Shown: piece by piece, positions 35,261 through 43,308 of the stretch
Layout: each line of letters begins with the position of its first letter
Position numbering within the stretch: position 1 is the first letter of the stretch
NCBI GenBank assembly: GCA_963667605.2
Contig: CAXXUZ010000003.1
Coordinates: 1,054,001-1,118,000, forward strand
Source: JADLGL01 sp963667605
Lineage (GTDB): Bacteria > Pseudomonadota > Alphaproteobacteria > Rhizobiales > Kaistiaceae
DNA length: 64,000 nt
Direction of reading: 5' to 3'
The notes under the pieces: model-generated
Databases searched by the model: none
The model's input: the letters and a program-made list of their open reading frames with translations, nothing else
Told to the model about the DNA's origin: nothing
Program-made: the position numbers and the translations under genes

Positions 35261-37831
35261 TTACGCCGCCCCGCGCTTCGGTTCGCGGTGCTCTTGTGGC
35301 GGTCCATCGAACACCGCTCCCAGACGCCGGCTAATAGCGGCGTCGCGCGCGGGGTTGGTGATCTTGGCGCCGGTAAGGTCAGTGACATAGAAAACATCGA
35401 CGGCGCGCTCGCCATAGGTGGTGATGTGCGCCGAGCCGATATTGAGGTTGAGGTCGGACAGAGCGCGAGTGAGGTCATAAAGGAGTCCAGGTCGATCAAG
35501 GCCCGAAGTTTCGATTGCGGAATATTTGTTGGACCAGGAGTTGTCGATCCGAATTCGGGTTTCGACCCGGAACGGCTTGTAGCGGCTCTTGAGTTCGCCC
35601 TTGGTCGCGACATGTTCGGGCAGACGAATGCCGCCGGAGAGGGCCTCACCGATAATGCCGCAGATTCGCGCTGCTCGTCTTTCTTCGTCCTCGTCATGAT
35701 CGAATTCCCGCGACACGAAAACGGTATCCAGCGCCAATCCGTCGACTGTGGTGAAGATCTGCGCATCGACGATATTGGCACCTGACACAGCACAGGCGCC
35801 GGCGATGAAAGACAGCAACCGTGGATGGTCGGGCGCCAGGATAGTGATCTCACTGACTGCCTGAAACGGCAGTAATGTGACGTTGGTGGCGAAGCGGCGT
35901 CCGCTTTCGTCTATCCGTCGGATCAGGTCGGCGTGGTCCAGCTTGTGTGGGAGGTCGACGCGCAGGAGATAGGCCGGATAGTGCCGCGCCACATAACTCC
36001 GGCGCTCCTCCATCGGCCAACTGTCAAGCGCGTCGATCAATTCGTCCGCGGCCTGCTCGACCCGATGCTCGCGGCTGATCTGGCTATGTCCGCCGGTCAA
36101 CAGCGGCTCCGCCTCCCAGTAGAGCGTTCGCAACAGCTGTCCCTTCCAGCCATTCCACACCCCCGGGCCAACCGCGCGAATATCCGCCACCGTCAGGATT
36201 AGGAGCAATTTGAGCCGCTCCGTGTCCTGCACGATCGCCACAAAATTCTCGATCGTCTTGGGGTCCTGCAGGTCGCGTCTCTGCGCCACACTGCTCATGA
36301 CCAGATGGTTTTCGATCAGCCAGGCGACCAGTTCGACCTGCGGCGGCGAAAGCCCGAGCCGTGGACAGAGCCGTCGCGCCACCTTGGCGCCGGCAATGGA
36401 GTGATCCTCGGGCCGGCCCTTGGCGATGTCGTGCAAGAGCACGGCGAGGTATAGGACCACTCGGTCCTTAACCGTCGAGACGATCTTGGCGGCAAGCGGA
36501 TGCTCGTCGCTGAGATCGCCGTGCTCGATCCGCGACAGCTCACCAACCGCACGGATAAGATGCTCATCCACCGTATAGTGGTGATACATGTTGAACTGCA
36601 TCATCGCCACGATTTTACCGAGATCGGGGATGAACCGGCCGAGAACGCCGGTCTCGTTCATCGCCCTCAGTGTCGATTCCGGCTGCCGCGGCGAGGTCAC
36701 GATGTCGAGGAATAGCTTGTTCGCCTGATCGTTGTTGCGGAGATCGGCATCGATCAGCTTGAGGTTCCGCGTGATCTCCTGGGTCGCCTCTGGATGGAAA
36801 GGGAGATTGTGACTGCCGGCGAGGCTGAATATCCGGATAATGTTCACTGGATCGCGGTCGAACACCTCCTTGTCGGCCAGATTGATCCGGTCATTGTCGA
36901 CGATGAAATCGGTCGACCCGGTGAGCGCGGCGCGTTTTCGCTTCCGTGACCCGACCAGCCGGTAGAGCGCCGAAGGCTGCTTGACATGACGCTCTTCAAG
37001 CTCGGCGCAAAAGATTCGGGTTAGATCGCCGACATCCTTGGCTACCAAGAAATAGTGCTTCATGAATCGCTCGACATCGGCCATGCCCGGATGGTCGGTG
37101 TAGCCAAGCCGCCCAGCCATCGCGCGCTGATGATCGAAGGAAAGCCGCTCCTCAGCTCGGCCGGTCATGAAATGAAGATTGCAGCGGATCGCCCACAGGA
37201 AATCCTCCGCTTTCAGGAAGCGACGGAGTTCGCTGCGGGAGAATACCCCGGCCCTGACCAGCTCATCGCTAGCGTTTGTGCGGTACACATATCTGGCTAT
37301 CCAGAACAGGGTGTGCAGATCGCGAAGGCCGCCCTTGCTCTCCTTGACATTGGGCTCGACTAGATAGCGTGAAGATCCCTGTTGCTCATGGCGGAGATCG
37401 CGCTCTAAGAGCTTGGCGGCGACGAATTCGGCCGCGGTTCCGCTGACCACTTCGGAATCAAACTGCGACACCAATTTGTCGAATAGATGCCGCTCGCCGG
37501 TGATGAAACGCGCCTCCAGCACCGCGGTCCTGATCGTCATATCGCTCTTCGTCAAGCGAATGCATTCATTGATCGACCGTGTCGCGTGGCCGACTTTGAA
37601 GCCCAAATCCCAAAGGAGATAGAGGACATATTCGATGGTTTGACTGAGGCGAATCACAGTGCGCCTGGGAGCAATGAATAAAAGATCGATGTCGGAGCCC
37701 GGTGCCAGCGTTCCTCTTCCATAGCCGCCGACTGCGATCACCGCCATTTGGAGGCCAAGGCCGCTTCGCTGGGGCGGAAACACGCTCTCTAGGGCGAATG
37801 CGTGGGCGACCCGGATCAAATCATCCTGCAA
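35261..37831 (-). CDS. glnD: Bifunctional uridylyltransferase/uridylyl-removing enzyme GlnD (start unclear)
   Basis: GlnD uridylylates and deuridylylates PII in response to glutamine. Visible parts: nucleotidyltransferase motif GGYGRGTLAPGSDIDLLF, SRYLVEPNVKESKGGLRD, the HD domain LLHDIAKGRPEDHS and two C-terminal ACT domains. The first canonical start is a TTG at 37829-37831 (856 residues), but clear GlnD sequence (LIDAQALRAELDAIAA ... AEKWLLADGRGAACAHRL) continues in frame upstream to the stop at 38057-38059 with no ATG, GTG or TTG. A one-base change in the C-run near 38046-38050 would join an upstream TTG. Uses a rare start, or carries a frameshift. Confidence 0.93.
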   Translation of the reverse strand: MQDDLIRVAHAFALESVFPPQRSGLGLQMAVIAVGGYGRGTLAPGSDIDLLFIAPRRTVIRLSQTIEYVLYLLWDLGFKVGHATRSINECIRLTKSDMTIRTAVLEARFITGERHLFDKLVSQFDSEVVSGTAAEFVAAKLLERDLRHEQQGSSRYLVEPNVKESKGGLRDLHTLFWIARYVYRTNASDELVRAGVFSRSELRRFLKAEDFLWAIRCNLHFMTGRAEERLSFDHQRAMAGRLGYTDHPGMADVERFMKHYFLVAKDVGDLTRIFCAELEERHVKQPSALYRLVGSRKRKRAALTGSTDFIVDNDRINLADKEVFDRDPVNIIRIFSLAGSHNLPFHPEATQEITRNLKLIDADLRNNDQANKLFLDIVTSPRQPESTLRAMNETGVLGRFIPDLGKIVAMMQFNMYHHYTVDEHLIRAVGELSRIEHGDLSDEHPLAAKIVSTVKDRVVLYLAVLLHDIAKGRPEDHSIAGAKVARRLCPRLGLSPPQVELVAWLIENHLVMSSVAQRRDLQDPKTIENFVAIVQDTERLKLLLILTVADIRAVGPGVWNGWKGQLLRTLYWEAEPLLTGGHSQISREHRVEQAADELIDALDSWPMEERRSYVARHYPAYLLRVDLPHKLDHADLIRRIDESGRRFATNVTLLPFQAVSEITILAPDHPRLLSFIAGACAVSGANIVDAQIFTTVDGLALDTVFVSREFDHDEDEERRAARICGIIGEALSGGIRLPEHVATKGELKSRYKPFRVETRIRIDNSWSNKYSAIETSGLDRPGLLYDLTRALSDLNLNIGSAHITTYGERAVDVFYVTDLTGAKITNPARDAAISRRLGAVFDGPPQEHREPKRGAA

Positions 37832-38158
37832 CTCCGACAGCCGATGGGCGCAGGCGGCGCCGCGGCCGTCAGCGAGAAGCCATTTCTCGGCCTCGGCGCG
37901 CCCATGTTCCGATGCTCGCCTGAGCCGATCCAGGACAGCTGCTCTGACCGTCTTGCCCGCCGCGCCGCCGGCGTCGGCGGCAGCGATCGCGTCAAGTTCC
38001 GCGCGGAGCGCTTGGGCGTCGATGAGAGGCGGCTTGGGGCTGATGAGGGGGCCCTTTCAGGCGTGGCAACGGGCGCGGACCCTATCCCGCTTCGGCCGAA
38101 TGTGCCATTCCGCGCGGGGGTCTGGTGATGCCGATCGAGGTGGAGCCCTCTTTTTACA

Positions 38159-39349
38159 ATGAACGCTGATTCTTGGGACGCAAACGACGCTGTCAGCGGC
38201 GGCACAACCGGACAAAAGCCGGCCTGGTGGGCGTTCCGTATCTGGACCGGGATGACTGCGCGAGTGTGGTTTCCGCTTTTGGCACGGCATCATTTTCGGG
38301 TCTCGCCATCGCGGCTTCCGTGGGCGCTGTCGATATCGCTGATCTCTTTGATAAGTTCCCTGCCCGCAGCGATTCAACGGCGTCGCCATGGGCCCGACAT
38401 CGCCGCCGAACAGTTGTCGCCTCCGATTTTTGTCGTCGGCCATTGGCGTTCGGGAACGACGTTCCTGCATGAGTTGCTGGCGACCGATCAGCGGTTTCTG
38501 ACACCGACCTATCTGGAATGCTTCGCCACCGATCATTTTCTGACGTGGGGTTGGTTGCTTCGCCGCCTCGATGGCTTCGTCCCGGCGCGGCGGCCGATGG
38601 ACAATGTCGCCATGGGTTGGGACCGGCCGCAGGAGGACGAATTCGCGCTGCTGGCGACCGGGGCGCCGTCACCATATGAGGCGATATTATTCCCAAATCA
38701 GCGTTCCGGACCCCTCCGCCATCTCGATATTGAACAGGAATCGGCAGCAATCAGCCAAGTCTGGCAGGAAGCGCTGATCACCGTGATGAAGCGCGTGGCA
38801 AATGCGCGCCGTAGGGCACGTGGCCCAAACGATCCGGCGCCATTCTGGTTCCTCCTGAAATCACCCACTCACACAGCCCGGATCGCGCTTTTGCGTCGGA
38901 TGTTCCCCGGCGCCAAATTCATCCATGTTGTCCGCGATCCGTTCGAGCTCGTTCCCTCTTCCGAGCATCTCTGGCGCCGGATGTTTGATAGCCAGGGCTT
39001 CCAGCGGGCGCGCTATGATAGAGCGGAGCTGTCCCTGGCCTCCTGCGTCAACGAAACCATGAGGGCGCTCTATCGGAATTTCGATCGGGACATTGGCCAC
39101 TTGCCGAGCGGCAGCTACGCCGAGACCCGTTACGAGGAACTGGTCGGTGATCCGATCGGCGAGGTCAAACGGCTGAGGCAGGAATTGAGATTGCCTGACG
39201 GAGACGAGGCTGCCTTGGGACGGCATCTCGAAGAGGTCGGTCAATATCGCCGCAATCGACATCGGCTCGATGAGGCGGCCGCTGATGCGATCCGGCAGGA
39301 ATGGGCTTGGTATTTCGACCGCTTCGGCTACCCGAAACACCGGCCGTAA
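38159..39349 (+). CDS. Sulfotransferase family protein
   Basis: The 396-residue protein has both PAPS-binding motifs: a 5'-phosphosulfate loop VVGHWRSGTTFLHELL (residues 92-107) and a 3'-phosphate segment FIHVVRDPFELVPSSEH (254-270). It fits the bacterial Sulfotransfer_3 group. Substrate cannot be told. It is plus-strand between minus-strand glnD and mutS, 4 bp from the mutS stop, and has no partner genes here, which suggests insertion of a cargo gene between two otherwise adjacent genes. Confidence 0.9.
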   Translation: MNADSWDANDAVSGGTTGQKPAWWAFRIWTGMTARVWFPLLARHHFRVSPSRLPWALSISLISLISSLPAAIQRRRHGPDIAAEQLSPPIFVVGHWRSGTTFLHELLATDQRFLTPTYLECFATDHFLTWGWLLRRLDGFVPARRPMDNVAMGWDRPQEDEFALLATGAPSPYEAILFPNQRSGPLRHLDIEQESAAISQVWQEALITVMKRVANARRRARGPNDPAPFWFLLKSPTHTARIALLRRMFPGAKFIHVVRDPFELVPSSEHLWRRMFDSQGFQRARYDRAELSLASCVNETMRALYRNFDRDIGHLPSGSYAETRYEELVGDPIGEVKRLRQELRLPDGDEAALGRHLEEVGQYRRNRHRLDEAAADAIRQEWAWYFDRFGYPKHRP

Positions 39350-39353
39350 CCGG

Positions 39354-42044
39354 TCACCGATCCAACAGAGCCCGAAGACGATAGAGCGCTTCGAGCGCCT
39401 CGCGCGGCGTCATTTCGTCAAGATTGAGTTCGCTGAGCGTTTCGCGCAGTTGATCCTCCCCGACCGGCTCAATCTGTCGGCCCGCTGCAGAGGCGTTGAA
39501 CAGCGGCAAATCATCGATCAGCCGGGTAGCGGCATCAGCACGGTCGCTGGCCTCCAACTGCTCCAGAACTTCTCGTGCCCGCGCGATCACCGGCTTCGGC
39601 AGCCCCGCCAGCCGCGCCACCTGCACCCCATAGGATCGATCGGCGGCACCGGTCGCGATCCGGTGCAAAAAGGCGATCTCGCCCTTCCATTCCTTTACTT
39701 CCACCGTGGCGTTGTGGAGCTGCGGCAGCCGCTGCGACAGCGCGGTAAGCTCATGGAAATGGGTGGCGAACAGCGCCCGGCTACGGTTGACCTCGTGGAG
39801 ATGCTCGACCGTCGCCCAGGCGATCGAAAGCCCGTCGAAGGTCGCGGTGCCACGGCCGATTTCATCGAGGATCACCAGCGAATGCTCGCCCGCTTGGTTG
39901 AGGATTGCAGCGGTCTCGACCATTTCCACCATGAAGGTCGATCGTCCGCGGGCGAGATCGTCGGCGGCGCCCACTCGGGAAAACAGCCGGTCGACGATCC
40001 CGATCTTGGCCGCGTTCGCCGGGACGAAACAACCGGCCTGGGCAAGGATCGCAATCAAGGCATTCTGACGTAGGAAAGTCGACTTTCCGGCCATGTTCGG
40101 CCCGGTGACCAGCCAGATCCGTCCGGGCGCGCCAGCGCTTTGGGAAAGAATGCAATCATTGGCGACGAAGGATGTTCCCTCTCGCCGTAGCGCTTGCTCG
40201 ACCACCGGGTGACGGCCCTCGGTGACGGTAAAATCGGTCGAGCGATCGACGGTCGGGCGGCAGTAATTCTCAGCCTCGGCGAGTTCGGCGAGGCCGGCCG
40301 CGACATCGATATCGGCCAAAGCGGAGGCGGTGGCACGGAGGGCGCTGGCGCTGGCGAGGATCAGCCGCCGGAGGCTGTCGAAGATATCGAGCTCGATCGA
40401 CAATGCGCGGTCCGCGGCACCGGCGATCTTGGAGGCAAGCTCGGCGAGTTCGGTCGTCGCGAACCGAAGCGATCCCGCCATCGTCTGGCGATGGATGAAG
40501 AGCTCAGCGAAAGGCTCCGACAGAAGCTTGTCGCCGGCACCGGCGCTCACTTCGATGAAATATCCCAGTACATTATTGTGCTTGATCTTAAGGCCGCGAA
40601 GGCCGGTCTCCTCGGCATATTTCGTTTGCAGGCCGGCAATCACCTTGCGGCTTTCGCTGGACAGCGCCCGCGCTTGGTCGAGCCCGTCATCCGCGCCGGA
40701 CCGGACAAAGCCGCCGTCTCGCTTCAGCAGCGGCAAATCGTCGGCCAGCGTCGCGGCAAGCCGTGCGCCTATCTCACCGGGCACCGCCACCATCGCCGCC
40801 TCCGCCTCGGCCAGCTCGGCCGGGCGGATGTCGCCTTCCGCCGCGAGCGAAGCAGCCAGGTCGACCGCCGCCGCGAGGCCATCACCGATAACCGCCAGAT
40901 CGCGCGGACCGCCGCGATCGAGCGATAGTCGCGCCAGCGCTCGCGCCATGTCCGGTGCGGCCGTCAGCTTGTCGCGCAGCGCGCGTCTGAGGCCTTGCCG
41001 CTCGACGAGAAAAGCGATCGCGTCGAGCCGGGTCTCGATGATCGCCGGATCGGTTGCTGGGCTTCCGATCCGCTCGGCCAGGAGCCGCGATCCCGCGCCG
41101 GTAGAGGTTCGGTCGATCGCGGCGAGAAAGCTGCCCTGCCGCTCGCCGGCAAGCGTGACGGTGAGCTCGAGATTGGCCCGGGTCGCGGCGTCAATCTGCA
41201 TCGTCCCGCCGGCGATTTCGCGTTTCGGCGGCGCCAGCGACGGCCGGGCCTTGATTTGTGTCTTGCCGACATAGGCGATCGCGGCGGCGGCCGCGGCCAT
41301 TTCGGCGCGGGCGAATTGGCCGAAGCTGTCGATCGAAACCACCTCAAAGGCATCGCTGAGACGCGACGGGCCGGTACTTGAATCGAAGATCGGCGCCGGT
41401 AGCGGCGTGACCTCGCCGGGGAGATCGCGCCACAGCTCCTGCAGCTCCGGATCGGCGAACACCGGCTCCGACAGGATTAATTCGCTTGGTGCGATTCGGG
41501 CGAGTTCGGCGGCGAGCCCGGCCTGATCGGATCCGGTGACGCGGAAGTCGCCGGTCGAAATTTCGATCCAAGCGAGGCCGAACGGCGCCGGCGCGCCTTT
41601 GTCGCGAGCAAGGGCGGCGAGGAAATTACTCGACCGCGAATCGAGGAGCGAATCCTCGGTCAGCGTCCCCGGCGTCACCAGACGCACTACCTCGCGCCGC
41701 ACCACCGATTTGGCGCCGCGCTTCTTCGCCTCTGCCGGATCCTCGGTCTGGTCGCAGACCGCGACCCGGTGGCCGGCGGCGATCAGTCTTTGCAGATAAT
41801 CGTCGGCGGTGCGGACCGGCACGCCGCACATCGCTATATCGGCGCCGAGATGCTTGCCGCGCTTGGTGAGGGCAATGCCGAGCGCCTCGGAAGCGACCAA
41901 TGCATCGTCGAAGAATAGCTCATAGAAATCGCCCATCCGGTAGAACAGCAGGCTATCCGGATTGGCCGCCTTGATTTCGAGATATTGCTCCATCATCGGC
42001 GTCGACCGAGGCGGGCTGCCTTTCTCCTGGGCACGGTCATCCAT
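39354..42044 (-). CDS. mutS: DNA mismatch repair protein MutS
   Basis: MutS recognises mismatches and recruits MutL. The protein has the mismatch-binding FYRMGDFYELF segment near the start, the lever and clamp domains, and the ATPase domain with Walker A TGPNMAGKSTFLRQ and SLVILDEIGRGTATFDG. The ATG at 42042-42044 (MDDRAQEKG, 896 residues) is preferred over a longer frame to 42194 which overlaps alkB. Confidence 0.97.
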   Translation of the reverse strand: MDDRAQEKGSPPRSTPMMEQYLEIKAANPDSLLFYRMGDFYELFFDDALVASEALGIALTKRGKHLGADIAMCGVPVRTADDYLQRLIAAGHRVAVCDQTEDPAEAKKRGAKSVVRREVVRLVTPGTLTEDSLLDSRSSNFLAALARDKGAPAPFGLAWIEISTGDFRVTGSDQAGLAAELARIAPSELILSEPVFADPELQELWRDLPGEVTPLPAPIFDSSTGPSRLSDAFEVVSIDSFGQFARAEMAAAAAAIAYVGKTQIKARPSLAPPKREIAGGTMQIDAATRANLELTVTLAGERQGSFLAAIDRTSTGAGSRLLAERIGSPATDPAIIETRLDAIAFLVERQGLRRALRDKLTAAPDMARALARLSLDRGGPRDLAVIGDGLAAAVDLAASLAAEGDIRPAELAEAEAAMVAVPGEIGARLAATLADDLPLLKRDGGFVRSGADDGLDQARALSSESRKVIAGLQTKYAEETGLRGLKIKHNNVLGYFIEVSAGAGDKLLSEPFAELFIHRQTMAGSLRFATTELAELASKIAGAADRALSIELDIFDSLRRLILASASALRATASALADIDVAAGLAELAEAENYCRPTVDRSTDFTVTEGRHPVVEQALRREGTSFVANDCILSQSAGAPGRIWLVTGPNMAGKSTFLRQNALIAILAQAGCFVPANAAKIGIVDRLFSRVGAADDLARGRSTFMVEMVETAAILNQAGEHSLVILDEIGRGTATFDGLSIAWATVEHLHEVNRSRALFATHFHELTALSQRLPQLHNATVEVKEWKGEIAFLHRIATGAADRSYGVQVARLAGLPKPVIARAREVLEQLEASDRADAATRLIDDLPLFNASAAGRQIEPVGEDQLRETLSELNLDEMTPREALEALYRLRALLDR

Positions 42045-42057
42045 GGCGTCCGGCTTA

Positions 42058-42711
42058 TCAGACCTGAGGGCTCGGTGCTCGGACGCACCGCAGAGTGAGA
42101 TTGATCCGGCTTCCTTCCGGTAGCGGCTTGGGCAGCGGCGAGGTGCCGGGATAGATCCGGTCGACGCCGTGATAGGCGAGCCGGCTGTCGCCATTGATCA
42201 CCACGATATCCCCTGATCTCAACCGGAATGATTGCGTCGGGCCGTCGCGCTCCGTCCCACCGACCCGGAACAGACATTCATCGCCCAGCGAAATCGACAG
42301 CACCGGCGCCTCGAAGGTTTCCTCGTCCTCGTCGCGGTGAAGCCCCATCCGCGCCGTCGCCGAATAGACATTGATCAAACAGGCCTCGGGCGGATGCGGA
42401 TAGCCGGCGAACTTGTTCCATAATGCAAGGAGCATCGCCGGCATTTGCGGCCAGGGCTCGCCGGACACCGGGTGTTTGGCTTGGTAACGATAGCCGCCGT
42501 CGCGATCCGACACCCAGCCGAGCGCGCCGCAATTGCTCATCCTGACCGAGAACGGCTTGCCGGTCCGTGGCATTGTCGGAGTGAACAAGGGCGCCGCGGC
42601 GATAATTTCGGCGATCGCGGCGACCAGCGCGGACTGAGTCACCTGGTCGAGCGCGCCGGCATGGACCTCCAGCCCCGTCGGGAGATCTGGCGTCGCTCTG
42701 GTCAAAGCCAA
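42058..42711 (-). CDS. alkB: AlkB-family alpha-ketoglutarate-dependent DNA dealkylase
   Basis: AlkB reverses N-alkyl lesions with Fe(II) and 2-oxoglutarate. The 217-residue protein has the iron ligands His125 and Asp127 in MGLHRDEDE and His181 in LAYHGVDR, and 2-oxoglutarate binding Arg in SRINLTLR. The start is a TTG at 42709-42711, with another TTG two codons later. It is 13 bp upstream of mutS, so two DNA-repair genes are paired. Confidence 0.94.
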   Translation of the reverse strand: MALTRATPDLPTGLEVHAGALDQVTQSALVAAIAEIIAAAPLFTPTMPRTGKPFSVRMSNCGALGWVSDRDGGYRYQAKHPVSGEPWPQMPAMLLALWNKFAGYPHPPEACLINVYSATARMGLHRDEDEETFEAPVLSISLGDECLFRVGGTERDGPTQSFRLRSGDIVVINGDSRLAYHGVDRIYPGTSPLPKPLPEGSRINLTLRCVRAPSPQV

Positions 42712-42853
42712 CCGATCATTGCCGGCTAGCCCATGGCCGTCGGCGGCTCATAGCCGGGAGGGGGCGTTGGAGGCCCAGGAATATCGGAGCGGGGTGTCGT
42801 CGATATTGTTCCGCATAGAATAGCCGTCGGCGGTCGTCGACAGGGTCCACGGC

Positions 42854-42985
42854 TCAAGCAATCCAAAGATCTGTCAGGGAACCGAATCGAGCATCCTGAG
42901 CGGCAGCCGCGCCAATGCCAAGTGCTAGCAAGCCGGCCGCCGAGGCCGCCAATATCAATCGACGCAGGGCGGATGTGCGGATCAT
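42854..42985 (-). CDS. Small secreted peptide gene, probably frameshifted
   Basis: A 43-residue frame starts MIRTSALRRL and has a clean signal peptide (hydrophobic core, AAAAQ cleavage site), then DARFGSLTDLWIA and stop. In the next frame a protein-like tail continues (GLLEPWTLSTTADGYS ... PLRYSWASNAPSRL) to a stop at 42748-42750. Removing one T at the TTT near 42863-42865 joins them into about 77 residues. So this looks like a small periplasmic protein gene with a one-base insertion. Family not recognised. The rest of the 42712-43308 gap carries the dnaK promoter and nothing else I can support. Confidence 0.45.
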   Translation of the reverse strand: MIRTSALRRLILAASAAGLLALGIGAAAAQDARFGSLTDLWIA

Positions 42986-43109
42986 GGCGGAACTCTCAAT
43001 GCCAAGCCTATCGCAACAGTAAGCCACATCCGCGGGCCGGCGCCAATATCGGTTTCCAGGCCCGGAAGCGCTTGCCGAAAAAACGTCCACATCAGTTGCA
43101 TTCGGCGCG

Positions 43110-43141
43110 CTTGCGGGCGCAAAACGCGCTTCTTATATACG
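43110..43141 (+). promoter_or_regulatory. Sigma-32 (RpoH) heat-shock promoter of dnaK
   Basis: CTTG (43110-43113), 18-nt spacer, then CTTATATACG (43132-43141). This matches the alphaproteobacterial RpoH consensus CTTG-N17/18-CYTATNTNNG at every fixed position. It lies 167 bp upstream of dnaK. Confidence 0.85.
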
Positions 43142-43308
43142 CCCCAGACAAGGCCTCGGAGGCCGGACTTGTTTTGGGCAATTCAATCCGGGGATCGCGG
43201 TTTCATTGGGTGCTCGGCCTCGCCGATGCGAGGCAAGCTTTCAATCGACGAATTGGCGGGGGCCGCTGTGGACCCGTCGGGCGGTCTGCCAATAGGAGAT
43301 GACGACTG

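Noticed and set aside
42922..43302. A plus-strand 126-residue frame before dnaK
   Set aside because: It contains the sigma-32 promoter and the antisense of the small secreted peptide; no domain or start site.
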